DNA of 38,896 bases from positions 1-38,896 of the forward strand of contig NZ_JAUNVV010000004.1 in the NCBI RefSeq assembly GCF_030540645.1, given 5' to 3'. Source of the DNA: Arthrobacter sp. (lineage in GTDB: Bacteria > Actinomycetota > Actinomycetes > Actinomycetales > Micrococcaceae). Position 1 is the stretch's first letter, and every line of letters begins with the position of its first letter. The notes below the pieces were generated by a model, which was given only the letters and a program-made list of their open reading frames with translations, was not told the origin of the DNA and made no database searches. Positions 16,997-26,220 of this stretch are shown here, one piece after another. The position numbers and the translations under genes were made by a program.

Positions 16997-17221
16997 GTGG
17001 AAATTAAGATCGGCGTCCAAAACGTAAGCCGTGAAATCGTTCTTGAATCCGAGCAGAGCGCTGATGACGTGGCGGCCTTGGTGACTGAAGCATTGGACAA
17101 GGGAACTGCGCTTCGTCTTAAAGACGAAAAGGGCCGACTGTTGATTGTTCCCGGAAATGCCCTGGGGTACGTTGAATTGGGTGGCGAGAAGGCCCGCAGC
17201 GTCGGGTTCGGCGCCCTCTAA
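16997..17221 (+). CDS. DUF3107 family protein
   Basis: 74-residue small protein of the actinobacterial DUF3107 family (mycobacterial TB9.4-like), of unknown biochemical role. It has the family opening VEIKIGVQNVSREIVLES and the internal LIVPGNALGYVELG, and ends ARSVGFGAL. The GTG at 16997 has AAGGAG 6 nt upstream, so it is a much better start than an upstream in-frame ATG at 16955. It follows the TetR gene by 62 bp, and the pair is conserved together in Actinobacteria. Confidence 0.9.
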   Translation: MEIKIGVQNVSREIVLESEQSADDVAALVTEALDKGTALRLKDEKGRLLIVPGNALGYVELGGEKARSVGFGAL

Positions 17222-17263
17222 GAGCCCCAACCCTTTAGCTGGATAAAAGAGAGACGAATTTTC

Positions 17264-17569
17264 ATGGTCGCGTTGGTTATCATTGCCCTTTGTTCCGGTG
17301 CCCTGGGTGCCATCGCCTGGGCAGTGGACAAGTACCGCAGTACATTCGGCGCAGTGCTTCCTGCCGGTGCGGCCGTGGTGGCATCGTTGCTTGTCTGGAT
17401 CATCACCATGGCCGTGGGCTTGGGCAACGACAGCTCCACCGCTTGGATCCCATGGATTTTCTCCATCGTGGTCGGTGGCGCCGCAGCGTGGGCCACAGCA
17501 GGCTTTGTGGGCCGTGCGCGCCACACACAGCTGGTGCAGCAGGCCAACGCGATCTTGCACATGCAGTAG
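17264..17569 (+). CDS. small membrane protein
   Basis: 101 residues with three hydrophobic segments (about 2-21, 28-49, 60-83), predicted to span the membrane, and a short charged/polar C-terminus. No signal-peptidase site and no recognised family. It lies 42 bp after the DUF3107 gene on the same strand and is probably cotranscribed. The ribosome-binding site is weak (GAGAG). A 19-bp-stem hairpin follows the stop. Confidence 0.8.
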   Translation: MVALVIIALCSGALGAIAWAVDKYRSTFGAVLPAGAAVVASLLVWIITMAVGLGNDSSTAWIPWIFSIVVGGAAAWATAGFVGRARHTQLVQQANAILHMQ

Positions 17570-17578
17570 TCGAACCGG

Positions 17579-17644
17579 ATAAACGCACCTTCGCCGCATA
17601 TACGTGCTTCGGTACATGCCGATAAGCGGCGAAGGTGCGTTTAT
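17579..17644. terminator. long bidirectional hairpin between convergent genes
   Basis: A perfect 19-bp inverted repeat (17579-17597 and 17626-17644) encloses a 28-nt loop that itself holds a GTGC-TTCG-GTAC mini-stem with a UUCG tetraloop. It sits between the stops of the plus-strand membrane protein and the minus-strand pterin dehydratase, so it can end transcription from both sides. The arm ends in TTTAT on the plus strand. Confidence 0.75.
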
Positions 17645-17648
17645 GCTG

Positions 17649-17969
17649 TTATCCATGTGCCGCGACGGCGCCGGCCTCCTGTGCTGCAGCTGAAATCCCG
17701 CGCGCCAGGGCGATGTCGCGGGCGGTGACCTGCCCTCCGGCGTCGTGCGAGCTCGTCGCAATGATCAAGGTGTCATAGCGCCAGTCCACGTCGGGATGGT
17801 GGTTCGCCTGCTGGGCCAACTCCCCGATGGCGGCAAACAGCGCCAAGGCAGCGGCCGACGTCGGACATTTCAGTTCCGTGCGCAGCTCACCTGCGTAGCG
17901 CCACAGCGGCAGGGTGGCCAGTTCAGCGTCGATCTTGCTGCGTGTCAGTACATCATCGGGAACAGCCAT
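17649..17969 (-). CDS. pterin-4a-carbinolamine dehydratase
   Basis: Dehydrates 4a-hydroxytetrahydrobiopterin in pterin recycling; in bacteria without phenylalanine hydroxylase the family may serve molybdopterin or other pterin chemistry. The 106-residue length is normal. The active-site motif ANHHPDVDW (His57, His58, Asp60) and the following SSHDAGGQVTARD (His75, Asp76) are present. It lies 50 bp after thiG on the same strand and may be carried on the thiamine operon transcript. No aromatic hydroxylase is in the window. Confidence 0.9.
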   Translation of the reverse strand: MAVPDDVLTRSKIDAELATLPLWRYAGELRTELKCPTSAAALALFAAIGELAQQANHHPDVDWRYDTLIIATSSHDAGGQVTARDIALARGISAAAQEAGAVAAHG

Positions 17970-18019
17970 GGCAGGCTCCTTCGCCCAGTCCTTGCAGCCG
18001 TGTCTGCACGGCCACCTCT

Positions 18020-18856
<837 letters not shown>

Positions 18857-18897
18857 TCACTTTCGGCAGGTGGTGGGTTGAGGTTTGCAGCATGGGA

Positions 18898-19137
18898 TCA
18901 GCCGCCTTGGACGGCTGTGACGATTTCAAGGTCGTCGTTGTGTTCGAGAGCCGTTGCCGACCATTGGCTGCGCGGCACGATACCGGCATTGCGGGCCACC
19001 GCCACACCGAGTCTGCCACCGTCGGCCGCTTGGCCGGAGGGCAGCAGTGCCCGGCCGGTCATGGCTGAAACAAGCTGCGCCACGGTGGTGCCGGCGTCGT
19101 AGTGGTGGGGTGCTCCATTGAGTTGGATGGTGCTCAT
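18898..19137 (-). CDS. thiS: sulfur carrier protein ThiS
   Basis: Ubiquitin-like carrier of 79 residues that brings sulfur to ThiG as a C-terminal thiocarboxylate. The C-terminus ends AVQGG with the required Gly-Gly, and the beta-grasp opening MSTIQLNGAPHHY is typical. It is slightly longer than the usual 65-70 residues because of a glycine/alanine-rich insert (residues 34-47). The AAGGAG ribosome-binding site overlaps the thiO stop; the genes are 9 bp apart. Adenylation would need a ThiF/MoeB-type enzyme; moeZ in this window is a candidate. Confidence 0.94.
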   Translation of the reverse strand: MSTIQLNGAPHHYDAGTTVAQLVSAMTGRALLPSGQAADGGRLGVAVARNAGIVPRSQWSATALEHNDDLEIVTAVQGG

Positions 19138-19146
19138 GATGTCTCC

Positions 19147-20424
19147 TTAGCTGTTCTGGTCACTGTTCTGGTCGCTGAGCGTGTCTGTGCTGGCGGCAGC
19201 GTTGAGTGGCGGCGAAAATCTGTCCGGGCGGAAGGGCAGCCATGCCAGATCCGTAATATTTCCCAGCAACTGCCGGACAATCAGGGCCGCGATGGGCGTG
19301 AGCAGCACGCCATGGCGGAAGAAGCCGGTGGCGATGATGAGCCCGGCTATATCCTTGCCGTCCACACCTGCCACGCGTCCCAGCAGCGGAGCGTTGTCGG
19401 GGGTGCCGGGTCTGGCGCGGGCTGTCATTTCAAGAAGTTCCAGTTCGGCGACGGCAGGCATGAGGACTTGGGCATCACGCAGCAGCTGGTGGACTCCCCC
19501 GGCGCTGACACCTGCCGATCCGTCTTCGCGGCTGCTTGCGCCAATCACCACTGTGCCGTCCCCGCGCGGCACAATGTAGACGGGCAATCCGCGCACCAGG
19601 CCGCGGATGGTGGCTGTGGTCAGCGGACGCAGGTGTGCAGGAACGTTCAGACGTAGAATGTCGCCATGGACGGCACGCACCGGAAGCGTGAGCCCATCCG
19701 GCAATCCGGCCAGCTGCGGCGCCCCGAGCCCGTTGGCGACGATGACTTCACGGGCATGGATTTTGGTGCCGTCGGCGAGCAGCACCCCAGTCACGGCCGA
19801 CTGAGTATCGCCCGGATCCGCATGCAGCAAGCTTGTGGCCGCCTGGGCGATGAAGGTTTGTTCCGGATCAGTCCTGCCATGTTCGACGGCGGTTCGCAGG
19901 AGTTGAGTGCGCAGGGCCTCGGCCATGGCCCGCGGGTCCACCTGATGGTCCGCTTCCACCTTGTAGGCGCAGGAAATGTGCGGGCCCACCATGGGTTCAG
20001 CGGCGCGAGCTTCCCGGATGGTCAGCTGCGTGACTTCCAAGCCGTGCTGCAACTGGACGTCCCTGAGATCAGCCAGTGCCTTGCGGTCGGCCGGATCCGC
20101 TCCAAGGACAAGAGTCGGAGACGTGTTGAAGCCCGTGTGTGCATCCGCTGGCAGTGAGGCCACGAATTCCGGCCACCGGGCTGCCGAGGCCAGCGTCAGC
20201 TCCAGCAGCGCATCTTCCTGATAGTGGAGTTCACTGACGGGGGCCAGCATTCCGGCGGCCGCGAACGTGGCGCCAGTGGCAGGTACCGGGTCGATGACCA
20301 TGACGCTGCGCCCGGAACGTTGGGCTTCCCAGGCGATGCCAAGGCCCACGATTCCGCCGCCAATGACGGCCACGTCGGCACTGGTTGTTTCAGTGTTCGA
20401 AAATTCCTGCACGGTGCGCGCCAT
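19147..20424 (-). CDS. thiO: glycine oxidase ThiO
   Basis: FAD enzyme that oxidises glycine to dehydroglycine for thiazole synthesis. The 425-residue protein has the DAO-type FAD motif ADVAVIGGGIVGLGIAWEA near residue 17, a FAAAGMLAPVSE segment characteristic of ThiO, VIVANGLGAPQLAGL, PRGDGTVVIGASS and a C-terminal LIIATGFFRHGVLLTP. The ATG at 20422-20424 has AAGGAG upstream, directly after the TPP riboswitch. The last residues, SDQNSDQNS, come from a tandem 12-bp repeat at 19151-19174. Confidence 0.95.
   Translation of the reverse strand: MARTVQEFSNTETTSADVAVIGGGIVGLGIAWEAQRSGRSVMVIDPVPATGATFAAAGMLAPVSELHYQEDALLELTLASAARWPEFVASLPADAHTGFNTSPTLVLGADPADRKALADLRDVQLQHGLEVTQLTIREARAAEPMVGPHISCAYKVEADHQVDPRAMAEALRTQLLRTAVEHGRTDPEQTFIAQAATSLLHADPGDTQSAVTGVLLADGTKIHAREVIVANGLGAPQLAGLPDGLTLPVRAVHGDILRLNVPAHLRPLTTATIRGLVRGLPVYIVPRGDGTVVIGASSREDGSAGVSAGGVHQLLRDAQVLMPAVAELELLEMTARARPGTPDNAPLLGRVAGVDGKDIAGLIIATGFFRHGVLLTPIAALIVRQLLGNITDLAWLPFRPDRFSPPLNAAASTDTLSDQNSDQNS
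19151..19174 (-). repeat. tandem 12-bp repeat at the 3' end of thiO
   Basis: Two near-identical copies of CTGTTCTGGTCR encode the C-terminal SDQNSDQNS. It is a simple replication-slippage site beyond the folded domain and is expected to vary between strains. Confidence 0.8.
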
Positions 20425-20433
20425 CAAGGTCTC

Positions 20434-20540
20434 CTTCCCTACGCCGGTATGAGCCGGATCAGGTTCCACGTCCGCTGGACGTCTTTCGGTCGGCACATGT
20501 CGGTGCCCTCTCAGCCAGCTTCACTGGCTCCCGCGGTACT
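20434..20540 (-). promoter_or_regulatory. TPP riboswitch (THI element) before thiO
   Basis: On the minus strand the leader has the THI-box order: GGGAGCCAGTGAAGCTGG, then the invariant CTGAGAGGGCACC, a variable P3 stem, ACCTGATCCGGCTCATACC and the closing GTAGGGAAGG. It ends about 10 nt before the thiO ATG and overlaps the ribosome-binding region, so TPP binding would probably block translation, the usual mode in Actinobacteria; no terminator stem is seen. It controls thiO-thiS-thiG and perhaps the pterin dehydratase gene, but not the divergent thiE. Confidence 0.93.
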
Positions 20541-20557
20541 GCACTAGTCTATGAGAT

Positions 20558-21238
20558 ATGAGCACAACTTCTGCCATCCATGACAAATCATCCGCAACAG
20601 CCACCCCCAGCCTCGACACAGCCAGGCTGTATTTGTGCACCGACGCACGGGAAAAGCAGGGTGATTTCGCCGATTTTCTGCGTGCCGCCTATGCCGGCGG
20701 GGTGGATATCATCCAGCTGCGCGACAAGTCCTTGGAGGCCGCACAGGAGCTCGAACTGCTGGCCGTGCTGAAGTCCGTAGCCCAGGAATGCGGCAAGTTG
20801 TGGGCAGTCAATGACCGGGCCGACGTCGCCATGCTCAGCGGCGCACCCGTGTTCCATGTAGGCCAAAAGGACCTGCCGCTGCCTGCTGCACGATCCCTTG
20901 TGGGTTCCGAAACGGGCATGGGCTTGTCCTGCCACGACCCAGCCCAGGTGTCTGCTGCCGCTGCCAACCCCAACGCCGACTACTTCTGCGTCGGGCCGGT
21001 GTGGGCCACCCCCACCAAGCCGGGCCGTTCCGCCGTCGGGCTATCCCTCGTGGAGCATGCCGCCTCGCTAAAAACCACGAAGCCGTGGTTCGCCATCGGT
21101 GGGGTAGAGCTTCCCAACGTCGATCAGTTGGTAGCGGCCGGGGCCTCGCGCATTGTTGTGGTCAGGGCCATCACTGAGGCACAGGATCCGACGGCGGCCG
21201 CTGCGGAACTGCTCTCCCGCCTGCCTGCGCTGGGGTAG
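20558..21238 (+). CDS. thiE: thiamine-phosphate synthase
   Basis: Couples the hydroxymethylpyrimidine and thiazole phosphates to thiamine monophosphate. The 226-residue TIM barrel has [71 protein letters not shown] and [20 protein letters not shown], which together are diagnostic. TAGTCT at 20545-20550 lies 7 nt before the ATG with no ribosome-binding site, so transcription probably starts at the ATG. The gene is divergent from the riboswitch-controlled thiO and shows no riboswitch of its own. Confidence 0.96.
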   Translation: MSTTSAIHDKSSATATPSLDTARLYLCTDAREKQGDFADFLRAAYAGGVDIIQLRDKSLEAAQELELLAVLKSVAQECGKLWAVNDRADVAMLSGAPVFHVGQKDLPLPAARSLVGSETGMGLSCHDPAQVSAAAANPNADYFCVGPVWATPTKPGRSAVGLSLVEHAASLKTTKPWFAIGGVELPNVDQLVAAGASRIVVVRAITEAQDPTAAAAELLSRLPALG

Positions 21239-21279
21239 CGTTTGGGGCGGCTCAACGTCTGGTGCCAGCGCGTCCGAGG

Positions 21280-22056
21280 CTAGAACGTTTGCCGTTGGTG
21301 CGTGCCCGCGGCCTGCAATCCAAGGATCTTCGCCAGGGAATCCAAATGGAGTTCAAAGAGAGCTCCCGGGTCTGCGAAGGTGGTTGCCCCGTACTGGCCA
21401 AAGACTTCAAAATTTACGGCACCAAACAGTGCTGCCCATACCAGGATTCCGCGTGCCAGAACATCGTCCGGAACCTCCAACCCCAGTTCCGCACGGACTG
21501 CCGCAAAGTTCGCTGAGGGCGTCTGGGCCAGTGCTGGGTCCGATTTCCGTGCCGTGGCTGAGCCAACCGTCTGGCCCTGCATGTGACCCTCCATCGCCCC
21601 GGCATGATAGGCCCCTTCGATGAGGTGCACCAGCCGAAGCACAACCCGCGTGCCCGGTGCCGTGGTTTCATTGGCCGGAGCCTCGTATCCTGGCACGGGT
21701 GCGCCAAAAAGCAGGCCGTAACGCGCGGGCTCTGCCAGCGCCCACTCCCGCACCGCGTGCCCCAGCGCGCGCAATTGAGCTAAGAAGTCGTCGTGCCCGG
21801 CCTCGTCCACAGCGTCGTCCACTGCACGGTCGACAGCGTCACCCAATGCGTTGTAGCCATCTACCAACAGCAATGTCAGCAACTCATCCCGGTTCTTGAC
21901 GTATCGGTAAACGGCCGAGGACACCACCCCCAGCTCACGTGCCACGGCCCGCAACGACAGTCCCGCAGCACCGTGCACGGCCAACTGCGCACGTCCAATG
22001 CTGAGAATTTCCGCCATCGTCTGCTCGCGGGCGCGCTCCCTGGGTGTTTTTGTCAT
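21280..22056 (-). CDS. TetR-family transcriptional regulator with TetR_C_33-like C-terminus
   Basis: 258 residues. The DNA-binding part is REQTMAEILSIGRAQLAVHG, then AAGLSLRAVARELGVVSSAVYRYVKNRDELLTLLL. The C-terminal domain, with REWALAEPARYGLLFGAPVPGY and WAALFGAVNFEVFGQYG, resembles the effector domain common in actinobacterial TetRs of this size. The subfamily label is from memory. The ATG at 22054-22056 is chosen because the frame upstream has no conserved residues. It is divergent from the epimerase gene, with two matching palindromes between, so it probably represses that gene and itself. Confidence 0.9.
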   Translation of the reverse strand: MTKTPRERAREQTMAEILSIGRAQLAVHGAAGLSLRAVARELGVVSSAVYRYVKNRDELLTLLLVDGYNALGDAVDRAVDDAVDEAGHDDFLAQLRALGHAVREWALAEPARYGLLFGAPVPGYEAPANETTAPGTRVVLRLVHLIEGAYHAGAMEGHMQGQTVGSATARKSDPALAQTPSANFAAVRAELGLEVPDDVLARGILVWAALFGAVNFEVFGQYGATTFADPGALFELHLDSLAKILGLQAAGTHQRQTF

Positions 22057-22097
22057 GGCACCATAATTCCGCGTAAACGAGACTGGCGTCAACTTAA

Positions 22098-22161
22098 GTG
22101 AGCACCGCTCTTGACTTTTTTGGGATCGGGCACCCAAACTTAATGCGAGAGCAGCGCTCTC
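22098..22161. promoter_or_regulatory. paired palindromic operators between TetR and epimerase
   Basis: Two sites share the core GAGC-N3-GCTCT: GAGCaccGCTCT at 22100-22111 and GAGAGCagcGCTCTC at 22147-22161, the second with perfect 6-bp arms. A TTGACT -35-like box at 22111-22116 overlaps the first. The arrangement fits binding by the divergent TetR protein. No other copy was noticed elsewhere in the window. Confidence 0.55.
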
Positions 22162-22194
22162 ACATCATTGGAACTCTGGGAGATTGAGTGCGTC

Positions 22195-23142
22195 ATGGAA
22201 GCTGTAAAAGTTGTTACGGGTGCAGGGCCTGTCGGCTGGACTGTTGCAGCGCAACTGGCTACTGCAGGGCACCGGGTGCGCATCCTCACCAAAAGCGGCT
22301 CGGGACCGGAGCACCCGCTGGTGGACCGGTGGCGTGTGGATGTCGGCGAACCTACGCTAATCCGAAATGCCTTGATTGGCGCCGATGCGGTATTTCATTG
22401 CATTCACGGCTCAACGTACAGTGCACAGGTCTGGCGGCGGGAGTTGCCCGGCACCGAGAAGAACGTGCTGGACGCGGCAGGCCAGGCAGGCGCCGTGGCG
22501 GTCTTCCCGGAGAGCCTGTACTCCTACAGCTCCCCCTCGCAGATCATGACCGAGGGGAGCCCTCGCGAAGCAACTGGCGGCAAGCGGGGTGTCCGCACCA
22601 TGTTGCTGCAGGCGCGGGCGGCATCAGTGACACGCACCGTGAGCGTGGTGGCCTCGGACTTCTTTGGGCCTCGGGTTCGGAACGCCCATGCCGGCGAACG
22701 CATGGTGCCGAGAATTTTGGCAGGCCGGAGCCTGCAGTTCCTCGGAAGTGCCGATGTACCCCACACCTTCAGTTACGTCCCGGATTTTGCAGCGGCCATG
22801 ATTCGGGCTGCGTCGACCCCAGCGGCATGGAACCAGGTGGTGCACGCACCCAGCCTGCCAGCTGCGTCCCAGCGGGAACTGGCGCAGGCGTTCGCAACGG
22901 CGGCCGGAGTCAGGCTTCCGCGGATCGGCACAATCCCCGGATGGGTTGTCAGGGCTACTGGCCTTGTTTCCGTTGACATGCGCGAGTTGGCGGAGACCAG
23001 CTATCAATTTAACGAACCTTTCATCATGGACTCCACCGCCAGTTCAGCCTTGCTGGACTTGAAACCCACCCCATTGGTGCGCGCAGCCGCAGAAACCGTC
23101 ACGTGGTGGCGCAGCCCGGCTAGTGGGCCGCTTCCACATTGA
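22195..23142 (+). CDS. NAD-dependent epimerase/dehydratase family protein
   Basis: 315-residue extended-SDR-like protein. The N-terminus VKVVTGAGPVGWTVAAQLATAG holds the GxGxxG cofactor loop, followed by RVRILTKSG and, near 105, a VFPESLYSYSSPS segment in the position of the catalytic Ser-Tyr region. Pro-rich mid-section and SADVPHTFSYVPDFAAAMI are typical of atypical SDRs that act on small metabolites. The substrate is unknown. The ATG at 22195 is preferred; an upstream TTG at 22168 would put codons over the operator region. Its expression probably answers to the divergent TetR. The 3' end overlaps the convergent MarR gene by 23 bp. Confidence 0.85.
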   Translation: MEAVKVVTGAGPVGWTVAAQLATAGHRVRILTKSGSGPEHPLVDRWRVDVGEPTLIRNALIGADAVFHCIHGSTYSAQVWRRELPGTEKNVLDAAGQAGAVAVFPESLYSYSSPSQIMTEGSPREATGGKRGVRTMLLQARAASVTRTVSVVASDFFGPRVRNAHAGERMVPRILAGRSLQFLGSADVPHTFSYVPDFAAAMIRAASTPAAWNQVVHAPSLPAASQRELAQAFATAAGVRLPRIGTIPGWVVRATGLVSVDMRELAETSYQFNEPFIMDSTASSALLDLKPTPLVRAAAETVTWWRSPASGPLPH

Positions 23143-23626
23143 GGGCCACTTTGCGCAAAAGTGCCGCCAGCTGGGCTTCCTCCCTGGCACTGAGGCCCGC
23201 CAGCATGTCGCGGTCCCGGGCAAGGAACTTGGGGAATTCACGGTCCACAAGCTGCTGGCCCAGCGGAGTCAGCTTCATCAACACCACCCGGCCGTCGCGC
23301 TCCCAATTCAGCCGCTCTATAAGCCCGCGCTTGAGCAGCCGGTCGGCATTTTTGGTGGTGGAGGCTCCGCTGAGCATGGTGGCCGCCGTGACTTCGCTGG
23401 CCCGAATGGGACCGCCGGCACGGGCAAGTGTGCACAGGACATCAAATTCAGCCCGCGTCACACCTGCCGGCGCCAGCTCCCTGCCGGCCCGGTGTGAGGT
23501 GAGGGCCCCGATCCGTCCGATCCTGCCCATGATCTCGATGCTGGAGACCTCCAGCTCTGGACGGACTTGTTCCCATCCTTGGCGCGCCTTGTCGACAAAG
23601 TCGCCCATTTCAGTTTTTGTGCCCAT
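23120..23626 (-). CDS. MarR-family transcriptional regulator
   Basis: 168 residues with a winged helix: GVTRAEFDVLCTLARAG, then IRASEVTAATMLSGASTTKNADRLLKRGLIERLNWERDGRVVLMKLTPLG in consecutive segments, ending in the dimerisation helix. No redox cysteine is apparent, so a small-molecule ligand is more likely. It is divergent from the FUSC transporter gene, and a perfect 12-bp palindrome sits between them. MarR regulators next to FUSC/aromatic-acid exporters are common, so local control of efflux is the likely role. Confidence 0.92.
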   Translation of the reverse strand: MGTKTEMGDFVDKARQGWEQVRPELEVSSIEIMGRIGRIGALTSHRAGRELAPAGVTRAEFDVLCTLARAGGPIRASEVTAATMLSGASTTKNADRLLKRGLIERLNWERDGRVVLMKLTPLGQQLVDREFPKFLARDRDMLAGLSAREEAQLAALLRKVALNVEAAH

Positions 23627-23667
23627 AAGCCCAGTCTAGAGAGGACTCTCACACGCTTCACATCTAT

Positions 23668-23679
23668 TTTACTAGTAAA
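23668..23679. promoter_or_regulatory. palindromic MarR operator candidate
   Basis: TTTACTAGTAAA is a perfect 12-bp palindrome in an AT-rich patch in the 73-bp gap between marR-like and FUSC genes, 20 bp before the FUSC start. Size and symmetry match MarR-family operators. Binding here would block the FUSC promoter and probably the regulator's own. Confidence 0.6.
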
Positions 23680-23699
23680 TTAGATAGTAGACTTAATGA

Positions 23700-25172
23700 A
23701 TGACCACAACCACCCGCATACGCCATTCCGGCACCGCACTCGCCCATGCCGCCTCAGCCACAACGTGGAGGAAATCCCTGAGTTTGCGCCCTGCTGATGC
23801 TGTCTTCGTCCCGGCCATGAAGGTGGGAATCGCTGCTTCCGCGGTGCTGGTGGTGGGTGGATTGACAGGCCAGCAGCACCTTGTGGGCTTGGCAACTCTC
23901 GGTGCGCTGGTCTCCGCTTTTGGCCGCTACCAACCTTACGGACGATTGGCCCGGCAGTTGGCTGTGGTGGCCGCAAGCTTGCTAATCGCCACGTGTGCTG
24001 GCGCCCTGATGGGGTCGGCAGGGGTTGAGCTGTGGATGCAAATTGCGCTGCTTTCGTTAATAGCCGGAGTGGCCTCCCACATCTTCCATGCCTTCAAGAT
24101 CACCGGACCCGGTGCCGTGATCCTGGTCTTTGCAGCTTCAGCCGGCGCTGGTACTGCCCACTCATTCACTGACATTGGCCCGGTTCTGCTAGCAGTTTTC
24201 ATCGGTGCGGCAGTGGGTTGGCTCATCGCCTTGGCACCGGTTCTATTCTTCCCGATGGGACCTGCCCGGCTGGCCACGGCACGCGCCATTGGCGCCGTGC
24301 TCCGGTGGGGAGAAATTGGCCAATCAACCATACAGGAAACGGAACTGCGCCAAGCGGCACTGCTGGCTGTGGGTACGGCGCATGATTCGGTGGCCATCAG
24401 TGCCTCAAGTCCAGTTCCCGGGAAAAAGCGCGCCACTGCATTGGCCCATCGGGCCCACGCACTGAAGGCGTTGCTGGCAGAAGCATCCATCGTGCTCCTC
24501 AACGAACCTCAGACGGCGGCGCGCCTGGACGGTCTGGCGCGTCACGAAGCAGCCTTGCGCAAGGTGCGCGGCCGTCCGACTGCCACTGCCCTGCCTGAAG
24601 CACCCCCGGCACCGGCCAGGCCCCGCATGTTTCCCACGGCCCGCATCGCGCTGTTGTCAAAAGATTCCTTCAGCCAGGCACTGCGCATGGCCGCTGCCTC
24701 GGCGCTGGCCGGTTGGGCCGCCGTCGTGCTTGGACTTGAGCATCCGCTGTGGGCTTCGATGGGTGCCGTGGCTGCGATGCAGGGGCTCAATTACAGCATC
24801 ACCGTCCAACGCTCCATCCAACGGCTGGTGGGCAATGTGCTCGGTGCGGTGCTTGCCTTGGTGCTGCTGTCCATGCCACTGGGGTTCTGGCCTGCCGTGG
24901 TCATAGTCATCGTTTTTGTCGTGCTCGCTGAATTGCTGGTCATGACGAACTACACGCTGACCACCATCGTGGTGACGCCCATGGCGTTGATCATGACCGG
25001 GCTCGGTACGCAGTTGGCGCCCACCGCGGCATTTGCCCGCGTGGGCGACACCCTGGTGGGCGTTGTCATCGGCGTCCTGGTGGCGGCACTGAGCATCTCC
25101 ATCTCAGACCGCCACCACCTTGTGGCCCGGCGCGAACTACACGGCCAAGGAGAGTTCCATGGCCTGCCCTAG
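23700..25172 (+). CDS. FUSC-family inner-membrane transporter
   Basis: 490 residues built as two membrane halves: about five or six hydrophobic segments from 35 to 195, a cytosolic linker (about 200-335) and a second set from 340 to 470. This is the fusaric-acid-resistance/aromatic-acid-exporter layout. The second half contains [20 protein letters not shown] followed by a [18 protein letters not shown] segment, a conserved FUSC pattern. The ATG at 23700 lacks a clear ribosome-binding site. Substrate unknown; phenolic acids or related toxic acids are likely from the family. The last 36 bp overlap the convergent flavin-dependent oxidoreductase. Confidence 0.9.
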   Translation: MTTTTRIRHSGTALAHAASATTWRKSLSLRPADAVFVPAMKVGIAASAVLVVGGLTGQQHLVGLATLGALVSAFGRYQPYGRLARQLAVVAASLLIATCAGALMGSAGVELWMQIALLSLIAGVASHIFHAFKITGPGAVILVFAASAGAGTAHSFTDIGPVLLAVFIGAAVGWLIALAPVLFFPMGPARLATARAIGAVLRWGEIGQSTIQETELRQAALLAVGTAHDSVAISASSPVPGKKRATALAHRAHALKALLAEASIVLLNEPQTAARLDGLARHEAALRKVRGRPTATALPEAPPAPARPRMFPTARIALLSKDSFSQALRMAAASALAGWAAVVLGLEHPLWASMGAVAAMQGLNYSITVQRSIQRLVGNVLGAVLALVLLSMPLGFWPAVVIVIVFVVLAELLVMTNYTLTTIVVTPMALIMTGLGTQLAPTAAFARVGDTLVGVVIGVLVAALSISISDRHHLVARRELHGQGEFHGLP

Positions 25173-26126
25173 CAGCTCAAAGCTGCGGATCCAGGCTGTC
25201 CGGTCGGTGATCTGCGAGGCCACGATCAGCTCGTCGGCGTCGGCCTTGGTGGCAAACTCGTCAAGGTAGGCGCGCACTGCGGGCTTCGTCCCCACGGCCG
25301 AGTAGCGACGCATGTTCATCACCTGCTGGCCTGCCGGGGATTCCAGCAGCAGATCGTACTCGGCTTCGGTGAAGGTGCGCCCCGGTGCCACGAGCGCACC
25401 GGCCATGCGGCGGTTGGCGGTTAAGGAAAGGGCATTGGCTTCCGACTGGGAGTCGGCCACAATGGCGTTGACGCCGGCAATCACGTACGGCTCAGCCAGG
25501 GCAGCTGAGGGCTTGAACTCGCGGCGGTAGATGCGCACGGCGTCTTCCAACGCCGCCGGGGCAAAGTGCGAGGCAAAGGAGTACGGCAGCCCCAATGCCG
25601 CGGCCAACCGCGCCCCAAACAGCGAGGAGCCCAAAATGTACACGGGCACATTCGTGTCCTTGCCGGGATAGGCGTTCACGCCCGAAATCCTTGTTTCGCC
25701 AGCAAAGTATGCCTGCAGTTCCTGCACGTCGGAGGGGAAGGTGTCCGCAGCGGACGGGTCCCGGCGCAGGGCCCGCATGGTGTTTTGGTCACTGCCAGGT
25801 GCCCGGCCCAGGCCCAGGTCGATGCGCCCGGGGTGCAACGTCTCCAGCGTGCCAAACTGTTCGGCAATTTGCAGCGGAGAGTGGTTGGGCAGCATGATCC
25901 CGCCGGAGCCCAGACGGATCGTGTTTGTGTGGGCTGCCACGTGGGCAATCAACACGCTCGTGGCCGAGGAGGCGATGGAGGGCATGTTGTGGTGCTCGGC
26001 GTACCAAATGCGCGTGTATCCCCACCCTTCAGCCTGTTGCGCCAATTCCACCGATGCGCGGAAGCTGGCGGCAATTCCGTCGTCGCCAATGTGGGCCAGG
26101 TCAAGGATGGAGATGGGAAGCGTCAT
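25137..26126 (-). CDS. LLM-class (luciferase-like) flavin-dependent oxidoreductase
   Basis: 329-residue FMN-dependent TIM-barrel protein. It has the opening [12 protein letters not shown], the [19 protein letters not shown] motif, [20 protein letters not shown], and [14 protein letters not shown], which place it with the MsnO8/YhbW-like LLM subgroup often found as orphan monooxygenases. The oxidised substrate cannot be told. The frame is complete and single. A 14-bp palindrome lies 56-69 bp upstream of the start. Confidence 0.92.
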   Translation of the reverse strand: MTLPISILDLAHIGDDGIAASFRASVELAQQAEGWGYTRIWYAEHHNMPSIASSATSVLIAHVAAHTNTIRLGSGGIMLPNHSPLQIAEQFGTLETLHPGRIDLGLGRAPGSDQNTMRALRRDPSAADTFPSDVQELQAYFAGETRISGVNAYPGKDTNVPVYILGSSLFGARLAAALGLPYSFASHFAPAALEDAVRIYRREFKPSAALAEPYVIAGVNAIVADSQSEANALSLTANRRMAGALVAPGRTFTEAEYDLLLESPAGQQVMNMRRYSAVGTKPAVRAYLDEFATKADADELIVASQITDRTAWIRSFELLGQAMELSLAV

Positions 26127-26181
26127 GGGTGCTGCCTTTCAAAGTAGTCATTGGCGCCAACCTCTGAACGCCTGCGGTTAT

Positions 26182-26195
26182 TTCCACCAGTGGAA
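26182..26195. promoter_or_regulatory. palindrome upstream of the LLM oxidoreductase
   Basis: TTCCACcaGTGGAA has perfect 6-bp arms and lies in the 94-bp gap before the luciferase-like gene, where an operator would be expected. No regulator gene adjoins it, so the binding protein is unknown. It could also act in the tail of the upstream same-strand gene. Confidence 0.35.
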
Positions 26196-26220
26196 TGTGC
26201 CACGTCACGATCGGACACGC

